From positions 1 through 37,696 of the forward strand of contig JAVBRU010000099.1 of assembly GCA_031547595.1 (NCBI GenBank): a DNA stretch of 37,696 bases. Reading direction: 5' to 3'. Below the pieces are notes generated by a model, which worked only from the letters and a program-made list of their open reading frames with translations, made no database searches and had not been told where the DNA came from. Made by a program: the position numbers and the translations under genes. The DNA comes from JAVBRU01 sp031547595 (GTDB taxonomy: Bacteria; Bacillota; Clostridia; Christensenellales; Aristaeellaceae). This document shows, one piece after another, positions 14,514 to 23,423 of the stretch. How positions within the stretch are numbered: the stretch's first letter is position 1; each line of letters opens with the position of its first letter.

Positions 14514-15425
14514 ATGCTCAAGTATGTGGTGAAGCGCGTATTGCTGGCATTATTGACGATATTTATTATCGCCGCAATCACGTTTTTCGCAATGAATGCC
14601 ATCCCGGGCGGCCCCTTTGCCAAGGAGAAAGCGCCCGATCCCAAGGTGCAGGCGATGCTGGAGCAGCGCTTCAACCTGGATAAACCGGTACCTCAGCAGT
14701 TCATGATTTACCTGGGCAATTTGCTGCGTGGCGACTTTGGCATATCCCTCAAGACCGGCCGCGAGATTTCCACCACCATTTTTGATTCCTTTGCCGTCAG
14801 CGCCAAGCTGGGCGGCATGGCCATTGTGGTGTCGGTCACGATGGGGCTGATCCTGGGTTCCATTGCGGCACTGACGCGCAACCGCTGGCCGGACCGTGTG
14901 ATTATCTTTATGACCACGCTGTTTGTGGCGGTACCAAGCTTTGTGCTGGCTACGCTGCTGCTGCTTGTATTCTGCATGCAGCTGGGGTGGTTTGGCATAT
15001 GGAGCGCCAGCAACCAAAGCTATGTGCTGCCCGTCATCGCGCTGGCCATGTATCCCATGAGCTACATCACCCGTCTCACCAAATCCAGCATGCTGGATGT
15101 GCTGGGGCAGGATTACATCCGCACCGCCCGTGCCAAGGGCGTGCCGCAGGTGAAGGTGATCTTCAAGCATGCGCTGCGCAATGCCTTGATCCCTGTCATC
15201 ACGTATGTGGGCCCCATGACGGCGTATATCCTGACCGGCTCGCTGGTGGTTGAAACCGTATTTACCATCGGCGGCCTGGGCACGAAGTTCGTATCCGGCA
15301 TCAGCAACCTCGACTATCCCATGATCATGGGCACCACCATTTTCCTGGCCACGCTGATGGTCATCATGACATTGATCAGCGACCTAGTGTATAAGCTGGT
15401 CGATCCCAAGATTACATTCGATTAA
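14514..15425 (+). CDS. oppB: Oligopeptide ABC transporter permease OppB
   Basis: A 303-residue inner-membrane permease of the peptide/nickel transporter family with about six transmembrane helices. It begins MLKYVVKRVLLALL, the normal OppB start. The EAA-like coupling loop is DYIRTARAKGVPQVKVIFKH, and the C-terminal GTTIFLATLMVIMTLISDL is also typical. ATG 14514 is preferred because AGAGG lies nine bases upstream. The ATG at 14505 directly abuts that RBS and is unlikely. It is the first gene of a five-gene operon. Confidence 0.93.
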   Translation: MLKYVVKRVLLALLTIFIIAAITFFAMNAIPGGPFAKEKAPDPKVQAMLEQRFNLDKPVPQQFMIYLGNLLRGDFGISLKTGREISTTIFDSFAVSAKLGGMAIVVSVTMGLILGSIAALTRNRWPDRVIIFMTTLFVAVPSFVLATLLLLVFCMQLGWFGIWSASNQSYVLPVIALAMYPMSYITRLTKSSMLDVLGQDYIRTARAKGVPQVKVIFKHALRNALIPVITYVGPMTAYILTGSLVVETVFTIGGLGTKFVSGISNLDYPMIMGTTIFLATLMVIMTLISDLVYKLVDPKITFD

Positions 15426-15437
15426 GGAGGTGGTTTG

Positions 15438-16520
15438 ATGCGCGAGTTTAAGCCCCAAAGCACGATGCCCAAAAAGCAAATCCTCAGCCTGCAGCTGAAT
15501 CTGCAGAAGTTCGAGCGGGCGACAGACGGTGAAAAGCAGCAGCATGAGCAAATGCGCGAATCTACCACCTTTTTTAAGGATGGTATGCGCAAGCTGCGCA
15601 AGAATCCCCTGGCGATGATGAGCATTTTTATTCTGGTATTCTTGATCCTCGTGATCGTATTTGCCCCCATGATTTGCCCCTACGGCTATGCCGAAATGAT
15701 CTCCGTCAATGGCAAGCGTGATAAGACAGCCAAGAACCTTGCGCCCTTCACCTACTCCACTGCGGAGCAGGCGGCGATGGAGGAGGGCCAGACCTTCTTC
15801 CCGCACATCTTTGGCACGGACGAACTGTGCCGCGACTACTTCATCCGCTGCGTGTATGGCGCGCGTGTGTCGCTGTCGGTGGGCCTGTTCGCCAGCTTGA
15901 TCGTGCTGGTCATCGGCCTATTGTACGGCTCGATCTCGGGCTATGTGGGCGGCCGGGTGGATATGGTGATGATGCGTATCGTGGACGTTATCTATTCGCT
16001 GCCGGATACGCTGATGGTCATTTTGCTGTCCCTGGTGCTTGATAAGGTGCTCAGCACCTCTTTGCAGGGCACGATTCTGGCATCTGTTGGCAACAACATG
16101 ATCAGCCTGTTTATCGTGTTCGGCCTGTTGTACTGGGTGGGCATGGCGCGGTTGGTTCGCGGCCAGATCCTCTCCATCAAAAACAACGAGTACGTCTTGG
16201 CCGCGCAGGCCATGGGCGCGGGCAGCGCACGCATCATCCGTAAGCATATCCTGCCCAATTGCATGAGTGTTATCATTATTTCCACCGCTTTGCAAATCCC
16301 TTCCGCTATTTTCACAGAGAGCTTTTTGAGCTTTATCGGCCTGGGCGTGCAAGCGCCCATGCCCAGCCTCGGTTCTCTGGCCAACATGGCACGCGGCGGC
16401 CTGCAAAGCCACCCGTTCAAGCTGGTTTTTCCCGCCGTTATCATCTGTTTGATCGTGCTGTCCTTTAATTTGCTGGGCGATGGTCTGCGCGACGCATTTG
16501 ACCCCAAGCTGAGGAGGTAG
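15438..16520 (+). CDS. oppC: Oligopeptide ABC transporter permease OppC
   Basis: A 360-residue permease, partner of OppB. It has a long cytoplasmic N-terminus (about 50 residues), a first membrane helix (about 57-77), an extracytoplasmic loop with FFPHIFGTDELCRDYF (the OppC family segment HxxGTDxxGRD) and the coupling loop EYVLAAQAMGAGSARIIRKH. It ends GDGLRDAFDPKLRR, typical of the family. The start ATG at 15438 follows AAGGAGGTGG. A Cys replaces the usual Gly in the GTDELCRD segment, a minor departure. Confidence 0.93.
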   Translation: MREFKPQSTMPKKQILSLQLNLQKFERATDGEKQQHEQMRESTTFFKDGMRKLRKNPLAMMSIFILVFLILVIVFAPMICPYGYAEMISVNGKRDKTAKNLAPFTYSTAEQAAMEEGQTFFPHIFGTDELCRDYFIRCVYGARVSLSVGLFASLIVLVIGLLYGSISGYVGGRVDMVMMRIVDVIYSLPDTLMVILLSLVLDKVLSTSLQGTILASVGNNMISLFIVFGLLYWVGMARLVRGQILSIKNNEYVLAAQAMGAGSARIIRKHILPNCMSVIIISTALQIPSAIFTESFLSFIGLGVQAPMPSLGSLANMARGGLQSHPFKLVFPAVIICLIVLSFNLLGDGLRDAFDPKLRR

Positions 16521-16525
16521 CGACG

Positions 16526-17532
16526 ATGAGCAACACGCCATTATTGTCAGTAAAAAACCTGCACACCTCCTTCAATACCGACTCGGGCGAGGTGCGCGCG
16601 GTCAACGGCATTTCTTTCAATCTGGAAAAAGGCAAGGTGCTGGGCATCGTGGGCGAGTCGGGCTCCGGCAAGAGCGTGACGGCGTACTCGCTGCTGCGCA
16701 TCCTGGTGGATCCGGGCAAGATCACCGAGGGTGAAGTGCTGTTTGAAGGACAGGACGTCACCAAGTTTACCGAAAAGCAAATGCGCGCCTTCCGGGGCGA
16801 GAAGATGTCCATCATCTTCCAAGACCCCATGACCTCCCTCAACCCCACCTACACCGTGGGCAACCAGCTTTGCGAAGCCATCCGCCTGCATACAAACCGC
16901 AACCGCAAGGAAGTGAAGGCGCGTGCGCTGGAAATGCTGCAGCTGGTGGGCGTGAACGAGCCGGAGAAGCGCCTCAAGCAATATCCTTATCAGCTGTCTG
17001 GCGGTATGCGCCAGCGTGTGATGATTGCCATGGCACTGGCGTGCGAGCCGGATATCCTGATTGCGGACGAGCCGACCACCGCGCTGGATGTGACCATCCA
17101 GGCGCAGATTCTGGAATTGATGCAGGATTTGCAAAAGAAGCTTGGCATGGCTATCATCATGATCACGCACGACCTGGGCGTCATTGCCGAAATGTGCGAT
17201 GAGATCATCGTGATGTACGCAGGCCGCGTGTGCGAGCGCGGCACGGCAGAGGCCATCTTCTATAACCCCTGCCACGAGTACACCAAGGGCCTGATCCGCT
17301 CCATCCCCAAGATTTCCGATACCCACGAAAAGCTGATCCCCATTGCGGGGTCGCCGGTGGACTTGCTGAACCTGCCCAAGGGCTGCGCCTTCTGCTCGCG
17401 CTGCGATAAGGCGATGAAAATCTGCCTGGAAGAGCAACCGGCGGAATACCGCGTTAACGACAGCCAGATTGCCGCTTGCTGGATGAACGTGAAGGAAGTA
17501 TACGACCAAGCGGGAGAGGGCGGTGAGCCGCA

Positions 17533-17536
<4 letters not shown>
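16526..17536 (+). CDS. oppD: Oligopeptide ABC transporter ATP-binding protein OppD
   Basis: A 336-residue ATPase with Walker A GESGSGKS (43-50), signature LSGGMRQR (157-164) and Walker B LIADEPTTALD (178-188). The C-terminal oligopeptide-transporter extension contains LPKGCAFCSRCDKAMKIC, a four-cysteine motif that in some OppD/DppD proteins binds an iron-sulfur cluster. It starts five bases after oppC with GAGGAGG upstream, and its stop overlaps oppF. It pairs with OppF to power uptake. Confidence 0.95.
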
Positions 17537-18492
<956 letters not shown>

Positions 18493-18499
18493 GTCTTAC

Positions 18500-18514
18500 C
18501 AAGGCACAGCCTTG
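18500..18514 (+). other. Intercistronic hairpin before oppA
   Basis: CAAGGC-ACA-GCCTTG forms a perfect six-pair stem with a triloop between oppF and oppA, without a T-run. Such hairpins often stabilise the binding-protein message or mark a processing site. AGGAGG (18532-18537) then precedes the oppA start. Confidence 0.4.
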
Positions 18515-18543
18515 TGAGATAAATTATTTATAGGAGGTACCCC

Positions 18544-20217
18544 ATGAAGAAGTTGCTAGCAATGGTCATGTCCGCAATGTTGCTGCTGTCCTGCCTCGGC
18601 ACGGCGCTGGCTGCATCGCCCGATTGGACGGAGTATGATGCCCTGATCGCAGAGATCAAGTCCACCACCGATTTCGCTCACCGCGAAGCGCTGATGCACC
18701 AGGCGGAAGACATCCTGATGAGCACCTATGGTGTTGTTCCGATCTACTTCTACAACGACATTTACATGTCCAAGCCCGACTTTGAAGGCTTCTACGCCAA
18801 CGCATTTGGCACGAAGTTCTTCATGTATGCCACCAATGGCGATAAGACCACTGTGCGCCTGCAGCTGGCCAGCGAGCCGGACAAGCTCGACCCCGCCCTG
18901 AACACCACCGTTGACGGCGCGTGCCTGGCTGCCAACAGCTTTGCCGGCCTGTACACCTATGACGCTGCCGGCCAGCTCGTGCCCAGCCTCGCGTCCGGCT
19001 ACGAAATGAGTGAAGATGGCCTGACCTACGTGTTCACCATGCGCGAAGGCCTCGTATGGTCCGATGGCACCCCCCTGACCGCCAAGGACATCGAGTATTC
19101 CTGGAAGCGCTGCGCCGATCCCGAGACCGCTTCTGACTACTCCTACATGTATGACGGCATCGTGGGCTATGATGAAAACGACCTGCAGGTGTTTGCCTCC
19201 GAAGATGGCAAAACCTTCACCGTCAACCTCAAGGCCCCCTGCGCGTACTTCCTGGATCTGGCTGCTTTCCCGGCGTTCTTTGCTGTTCCCCAGCACGCTG
19301 TTGAGAGCGCTGCCGGCTTCAAGGATGCCGATGGCAACGTGCTGAACGCCGGCGCCTGGGCGCTGGAAGCGGGCTTTGTGACCTGCGGCGCGTACACCCT
19401 GGAATCCTGGGTGCATGGCGAGAGCATGACCTATGTGAAGAACCCCAACTTCTGGGATGCCGCGAATGTCAAGCTCGAAAAGCTGGAACTGATGCTTTCT
19501 GCTGACGACACCGTCATCTATGCCGCTTACAACGCGGGCGACCTCGATTTCATCGACACCGTTCCCAACGATGAAATCCAGGCGCTGCTGAGCAACCCCG
19601 AGTTCCACATCATCGATACCCTGGGCACCTACTATGTGGGCTTCAACGTCAAAGCGCCCATCTTTGACAACATGACCGTGGAACAGGCCAATGCTTTCCG
19701 TCAGGCCATCAGCAAGCTGATTGACCGTCAGTACATCGTAGATACCGTTGGCCAGACTGGCCAGAAGGTTGCCACCTCGTATGTTATCGCCGGTATGGCC
19801 GATGGCAACGGCGGCATCTTCAAGCAGAATGACGCCGACTACACCTTCCCCGTGGGCGATGGCTATTACGAAGAAGACGTTGATGTGGAAGGCGCTATCG
19901 AGCTGCTGAAGTCCATTGGCTACGAGTTCGATGCCAACGGCATGCTTTCTGCCAGCACCCCCATCGCATTTGAGTACATCCACAACGCCGGCTCCGGCCA
20001 CGCCGCGATCGCGGAGTGCCTGCAGCAGGATTTGGCGGTCATCGGCATCAACATGACCATCAAGTCTCAGGATTGGAACGTGTTCCTCAACGAGCGCAAA
20101 GCCGGTAACTACACCATGGCCCGCAATGGCTGGCTGGCGGACTTCAACGATCCGATCAACCTGCTGGAAATGTGGACCACTGAGAGCGGCAACAACGACT
20201 GCCAGTTCGGTCGCTAA
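18544..20217 (+). CDS. oppA: Oligopeptide-binding protein OppA, apparently circularly permuted
   Basis: A 557-residue secreted binding protein (SBP_bac_5 family). Residues 1-23 are a signal peptide ending ALA-A; an LLSC lipobox is possible but weak. Residues of about 25-98, SPDWTEYDALIAEIKS ... AEDILMS ... VVPIYFYNDIYM ... GFYANAFGTKFFMYATN, read as the segment that normally forms the extreme C-terminus of this family. Residues of about 100-557 then run through the usual body, from VRLQLASEPDKLDPALN, through GLVWSDGTPLTAKDIEYSWKR, to ADFNDPINLLEMWTTESGNN. The protein stops at CQFGR, just where the relocated segment would be expected to begin. The frame is intact, preceded by AGGAGGT and followed by a terminator. 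Total length is normal, so the gene is rearranged rather than truncated. N- and C-termini of this fold are close in lobe I, so such a protein could fold. The family is certain. The permutation is my reading from memory of the family, without an alignment. Confidence 0.9.
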   Translation: MKKLLAMVMSAMLLLSCLGTALAASPDWTEYDALIAEIKSTTDFAHREALMHQAEDILMSTYGVVPIYFYNDIYMSKPDFEGFYANAFGTKFFMYATNGDKTTVRLQLASEPDKLDPALNTTVDGACLAANSFAGLYTYDAAGQLVPSLASGYEMSEDGLTYVFTMREGLVWSDGTPLTAKDIEYSWKRCADPETASDYSYMYDGIVGYDENDLQVFASEDGKTFTVNLKAPCAYFLDLAAFPAFFAVPQHAVESAAGFKDADGNVLNAGAWALEAGFVTCGAYTLESWVHGESMTYVKNPNFWDAANVKLEKLELMLSADDTVIYAAYNAGDLDFIDTVPNDEIQALLSNPEFHIIDTLGTYYVGFNVKAPIFDNMTVEQANAFRQAISKLIDRQYIVDTVGQTGQKVATSYVIAGMADGNGGIFKQNDADYTFPVGDGYYEEDVDVEGAIELLKSIGYEFDANGMLSASTPIAFEYIHNAGSGHAAIAECLQQDLAVIGINMTIKSQDWNVFLNERKAGNYTMARNGWLADFNDPINLLEMWTTESGNNDCQFGR

Positions 20218-20230
20218 TCGTTCAAAAACT

Positions 20231-20264
20231 TGCCCCCTGCCTCGAAAGCGGCAGGGGGCATTTT
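20231..20264 (+). terminator. Terminator of the opp operon
   Basis: TGCCCCCTGCC (20231-20241) pairs perfectly with GGCAGGGGGCA (20250-20260) across an eight-base loop, followed by TTTT. It may also serve the convergent XRE gene. Confidence 0.88.
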
Positions 20265-20276
20265 GTGTGGAAGTTT

Positions 20277-20672
20277 TCAGGCTCTGCCCTTCATATAGGT
20301 CATAAAATCCTCCCGTTCGAGGATGTTTCTCATGCGGAGCAGTATTTCCTTGCGCTCCGCCTTGTTCAGCTTGTCGTCATCCATTGCCTTTCCAATGGCG
20401 CGTACCATTTTGCGCAGGCGAATAGATTCGGGCACGATGGGCGGTGGCTCGGCAGGCTGCACGGGCTGAAGCGCTAAGTCATCACGCATCAGGCTGTCCA
20501 GGCTCACCCCGTAAAATGTCGCAATACGTTGATATACGGCAGGATCGCGTGGGAAAACACCGACTTCATAATTTTGATATGCACGCAGGGAGATATGGAG
20601 CTGCTGTGCGACTGCCTGCTGGGATAAATTCTTCTCCTTGCGCAAATGACGCAGTTTCTCTGAAAAAACCAT
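20277..20672 (-). CDS. XRE-family helix-turn-helix regulator
   Basis: A 131-residue DNA-binding protein. Residues 3-60 form an XRE/Cro-type helix-turn-helix: LRHLRKEKNLSQQAVAQQL, then ISLRAYQNYEVGVFPRD, then the last helix of the domain. The C-terminal half is charged and helical, with a Pro-rich linker (PAEPPPIVPE), and has no ligand domain that I recognise. It is transcribed away from udk and converges on oppA. Target genes are not evident. Confidence 0.85.
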   Translation of the reverse strand: MVFSEKLRHLRKEKNLSQQAVAQQLHISLRAYQNYEVGVFPRDPAVYQRIATFYGVSLDSLMRDDLALQPVQPAEPPPIVPESIRLRKMVRAIGKAMDDDKLNKAERKEILLRMRNILEREDFMTYMKGRA

Positions 20673-20717
20673 GGCAATCCCCTTAAAATATAAAAATTAT
20701 TTTGTTCTAACTTGGCC

Positions 20718-20747
20718 ATTATACCAGAATATTGGCAACTATGGCAA
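20718..20747 (-). promoter_or_regulatory. Promoter of the XRE gene
   Basis: On the minus strand, TTGCCA (20747-20742) and a perfect TATAAT (20723-20718) are 18 bases apart, about 45 bases upstream of the start codon. Confidence 0.65.
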
Positions 20748-20802
20748 GCCATAAACTGAAAAAATTACATGACATGAAACGATATTTTTTGACGGATTGA
20801 TA

Positions 20803-20830
20803 TTGACATATTGCCGGATTGTGATATATT
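20803..20830 (+). promoter_or_regulatory. Promoter of the uridine kinase gene
   Basis: A perfect TTGACA (20803-20808) and TATATT (20825-20830) are separated by 16 bases. TAAGGAGG lies between the promoter and the udk start. Confidence 0.68.
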
Positions 20831-20860
20831 TTGTAGAAAGAAATCATAAGGAGGCCCCCT

Positions 20861-21475
20861 ATGATATTACTCGGCATTTGCGGCGCAAGCGGCTCCGGCA
20901 AATCTACCTTGGCGCGGGAGTTGGCGCGGGATATTGGCACAAGCAGCGTGGTGATTGCACAGGATGCGTACTATAAGGATCACCCGGAACTGACCTTTGA
21001 GCAGCGCTGCCTGATGAACTATGACGAGCCGCAGATTTTCGATCACGATTTGTTGTATAACGATGTGTGCGCACTGATGGAGGGCAAGCCCATCCAGCGA
21101 AAGGCGTATGATTTTACACGCCATGCCCGGGCGGAAAGCAGCGATATGATCAGTCCTGCTCAGGTGGTGATGGTGGAGGGCATTCATGCGTTTTTTGATA
21201 AACGACTGTGTGAGAAGATGTTTTTGAAGCTCTATATCGAGGTGGAGCCGGATGTGTGCCTGCTGCGGCGCATCAAGCGCGATATCAAGGAGCGCGGGCG
21301 TCAGATCGATAACATTTCTGCGCAATACCTGGCCACCGTCAAGCCCATGTATGACCAGTATATCCGAAATTATATCCATGACGCCGATGTGGTGGTGATG
21401 CGCGGGGGAAAGAATGCGCGCATTGTGAACATTTTGGCAGGATATTTGCGGGATGAGCTGGAGAAAGAATCATAA
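20861..21475 (+). CDS. udk: Uridine kinase (uridine/cytidine kinase family)
   Basis: A 204-residue P-loop kinase that phosphorylates uridine or cytidine in pyrimidine salvage. It has Walker A GASGSGKS (8-15), the substrate-side segment IAQDAYYKD, NYDEPQIFDHDLL, the YDFTRHAR segment and VVMVEGIHAF. RRIKRDIKERGR is the lid region. This order matches Udk closely. The gene has its own promoter, RBS and terminator, so it seems to be monocistronic. Confidence 0.88.
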   Translation: MILLGICGASGSGKSTLARELARDIGTSSVVIAQDAYYKDHPELTFEQRCLMNYDEPQIFDHDLLYNDVCALMEGKPIQRKAYDFTRHARAESSDMISPAQVVMVEGIHAFFDKRLCEKMFLKLYIEVEPDVCLLRRIKRDIKERGRQIDNISAQYLATVKPMYDQYIRNYIHDADVVVMRGGKNARIVNILAGYLRDELEKES

Positions 21476-21486
21476 TACGTACTTTC

Positions 21487-21508
21487 GCGCCCACTTCGGG
21501 CGCTTTTT
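21487..21508 (+). terminator. Terminator after udk
   Basis: GCGCCC-ACTTC-GGGCGC (21487-21503) is a perfect six-pair stem followed by TTTTTCTTTTTT. Confidence 0.85.
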
Positions 21509-21571
21509 CTTTTTTGCATTGGAAAATCGTATTGCCTATCCCGTCTATACAGGTGAGGAGGTGATCGCGCC

Positions 21572-22099
21572 ATGGAACACGCTTTGGTACCAAGCGTTAA
21601 CCTGGAAGAACGGCTGGAACAATGGATCACCCTGTATGGAGAGGCCATATTGCGCACGTGCTACGTCTATCTGTCGGACAGGACCCAGGCGGAGGACGCC
21701 GCGCAGGATACGTTTTTGAAGGCATGGAACAACATGGGTCAGTTTGAGGGGCGTGGGGATTGCACGGAAAAATCCTGGCTGATGCGCATTGCCATCAATA
21801 CATGCCGGGATTATCAACGCTCCCGCTGGTTCCGCTATGTGGACAGGCGAAAAGCACTGGACGAACTGCCTGAAATGCTGGGCGGCACATCGCCGGAAGA
21901 TCGATCGCTTTTTCTGGACATTTTGCGCATGCCGGAGAAATACAAGCAGGTCATATTGCTGTACTACTATCAGGAGATGACGTTGCAGGAAGTATCGGAT
22001 GCCTTGGGGGTTAGCCGTTCCACGGTGCATCACCGCCTGCAAAAGGCGCAAGAGCAGCTGAAGTTGACATGGCTGGGGAGGGATGAAGATGAAGAATAA
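21572..22099 (+). CDS. ECF-type RNA polymerase sigma factor
   Basis: A 175-residue sigma-70 family factor of the extracytoplasmic function group. Region 2 is visible as ILRTCYVYLSDRTQAEDAAQ and DTFLKAWNNM, followed by SWLMRIAINTCRDYQRS. Region 4 is visible as PEKYKQVILLYYYQEMTLQE and VSDALGVSRSTVHHRLQKA. The linker is short. GAGGAGGTG lies about 10 bases before the ATG. The 3' end overlaps the next gene, a membrane protein that is its likely anti-sigma factor. The regulon is unknown. Confidence 0.92.
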   Translation: MEHALVPSVNLEERLEQWITLYGEAILRTCYVYLSDRTQAEDAAQDTFLKAWNNMGQFEGRGDCTEKSWLMRIAINTCRDYQRSRWFRYVDRRKALDELPEMLGGTSPEDRSLFLDILRMPEKYKQVILLYYYQEMTLQEVSDALGVSRSTVHHRLQKAQEQLKLTWLGRDEDEE

Positions 22100-23366
22100 T
22101 CCGGTCAAGCAAGCGATTGACAGCAATCTTTCCCACCTGCGCTGGACGGAACAACAGACGATAGACGTCATGCAAAGTGCAATGGGAGGAAAGAAAATGA
22201 AAAAGAAACTTTCGGCTACACTGGTGTTGGCTGTGGTATTGACGGTGATCACCTTGAGCGCGTTGGCAGCGGTGCTGTTTGGCGGGAAACAGTTTGTGGA
22301 GCAGGATCTGGCACCCCTGGCGCAAAACAGCGATTCGGATAAGTTCACCGCTGAAGAACTGGACATGATAGTCAAAATGGCCGAGGAGAAGGGCATCACC
22401 ATCGACAGCACCGTACGCCGTCAGCTGGAGAGTGCCACTGGCACCTACAAAGAAGAGCTGATGCGTGCGTTTGTGAAGACGGAACTTGGCTTCTATCCCG
22501 CGCAGTGGAGCATTGAGGATCAAAACTGGTATGATGGCCTGATGTATACCCTGGGCCTGAACGAGTGGCATGTGCGCGTGCTGCCCAAGGGGGATGATAT
22601 CTCACAGGAACAGGCTTTGGCTATCGCCCACGCGTACATCAAGGATGTGTTTGGGTTCACAGAGGATGTTACGGATACCACGAAGTTCGACCGTTACTTG
22701 CAGTACATGCAGCAGTTTGACGACAATGACCAACCCACCGATGTACGCATCTGGGATATCGAGTATGAGTCCACGACAATGGACGGCAATTGCTATTATC
22801 TTGTGGTGCTAAACGATGGCACCATTCAGGATGCCCGCGAGGTCAAAAGCGCGGTGAATACCGCGGATGTGGATACCTGGTATCAGCAAATGGATGACTA
22901 TTATAGCTTCCACTACGGCGACCGGGATAGCTGGGAAATGGAAACATGGCTGGCATATAGCGCCGAAATTCAAAAGATCATGGCGTATGGACAGTTGACC
23001 AGCCCCACCCAGCTTGCCTTTTCCAAGCAGATGTATGCCCTGCCGGATGCCACTGCCATGAGCAAGGAAGAAGCGTTTGCCATCGCTGCCAAAGCCGCCG
23101 TGGACAAAGGACTGATGACCCAAGATCAGGTGCAAGCAGGGAAGGCGACCATCGTGTATCTGATGGACGGCGATACCGCGTATTGGAAAGTATCTGTGCC
23201 CTTCGTTTATACGGATGATACGCCCTTCCCCGTCATGGTGGAGCTGGACGCGCACACCGGCGAAATTCGCACCATCCGCCAGCGCACACTGGATGATCGC
23301 TGGGCCATTCGCTTTGTGCTGGATGAGCTGCTGCCGCCTGCTGGCCCCGAAATTTCTCACGGATAA
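22089..23366 (+). CDS. Membrane-anchored probable anti-sigma factor with large extracellular region
   Basis: A 425-residue protein. A short cytoplasmic N-terminus (about 38 residues, with SNLSHLRWTEQQTIDVMQ) resembles the sigma-binding part of clostridial anti-sigma factors. A basic stop-transfer (KKMKKK) precedes one membrane helix (about 40-62), and the remaining 360 residues are outside. The extracellular part contains segments like SQEQALAIAHAYIKDVFG and SKEEAFAIAAKAAV followed by beta-rich stretches (VMVELDAHTGEIRTI), reminiscent of repeated PepSY-like modules. ATG 22089 is chosen over 22083 because GGGAGGG is six bases before it. It overlaps the sigma gene by 11 bases. Role is inferred from gene order and topology. 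Confidence 0.75.
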   Translation: MKNNPVKQAIDSNLSHLRWTEQQTIDVMQSAMGGKKMKKKLSATLVLAVVLTVITLSALAAVLFGGKQFVEQDLAPLAQNSDSDKFTAEELDMIVKMAEEKGITIDSTVRRQLESATGTYKEELMRAFVKTELGFYPAQWSIEDQNWYDGLMYTLGLNEWHVRVLPKGDDISQEQALAIAHAYIKDVFGFTEDVTDTTKFDRYLQYMQQFDDNDQPTDVRIWDIEYESTTMDGNCYYLVVLNDGTIQDAREVKSAVNTADVDTWYQQMDDYYSFHYGDRDSWEMETWLAYSAEIQKIMAYGQLTSPTQLAFSKQMYALPDATAMSKEEAFAIAAKAAVDKGLMTQDQVQAGKATIVYLMDGDTAYWKVSVPFVYTDDTPFPVMVELDAHTGEIRTIRQRTLDDRWAIRFVLDELLPPAGPEISHG

Positions 23367-23370
23367 CTCA

Positions 23371-23423
23371 AATCAAAAGCTAACGCCCTGTGCAGATTTT
23401 GCACAGGGCGTTAGCTTTTGATT
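23371..23423. terminator. Large bidirectional terminator hairpin
   Basis: A 24-base arm beginning AATCAAAAGC (23371-23394) pairs without mismatch with 23400-23423 around the five-base loop GATTT. It lies between the convergent anti-sigma and serine hydrolase genes. The hydrolase stop codon (23422-23424) is partly inside it. Confidence 0.85.

Noticed and set aside
18556..20001. 481-residue minus-strand frame opposite oppA
   Set aside because: Antisense of a GC-rich gene; no RBS, and the protein resembles no family.
23371..23423. Mobile-element end or MITE
   Set aside because: The 24-pair hairpin with a five-base loop between convergent genes is explained as a bidirectional terminator; no target duplication is visible.
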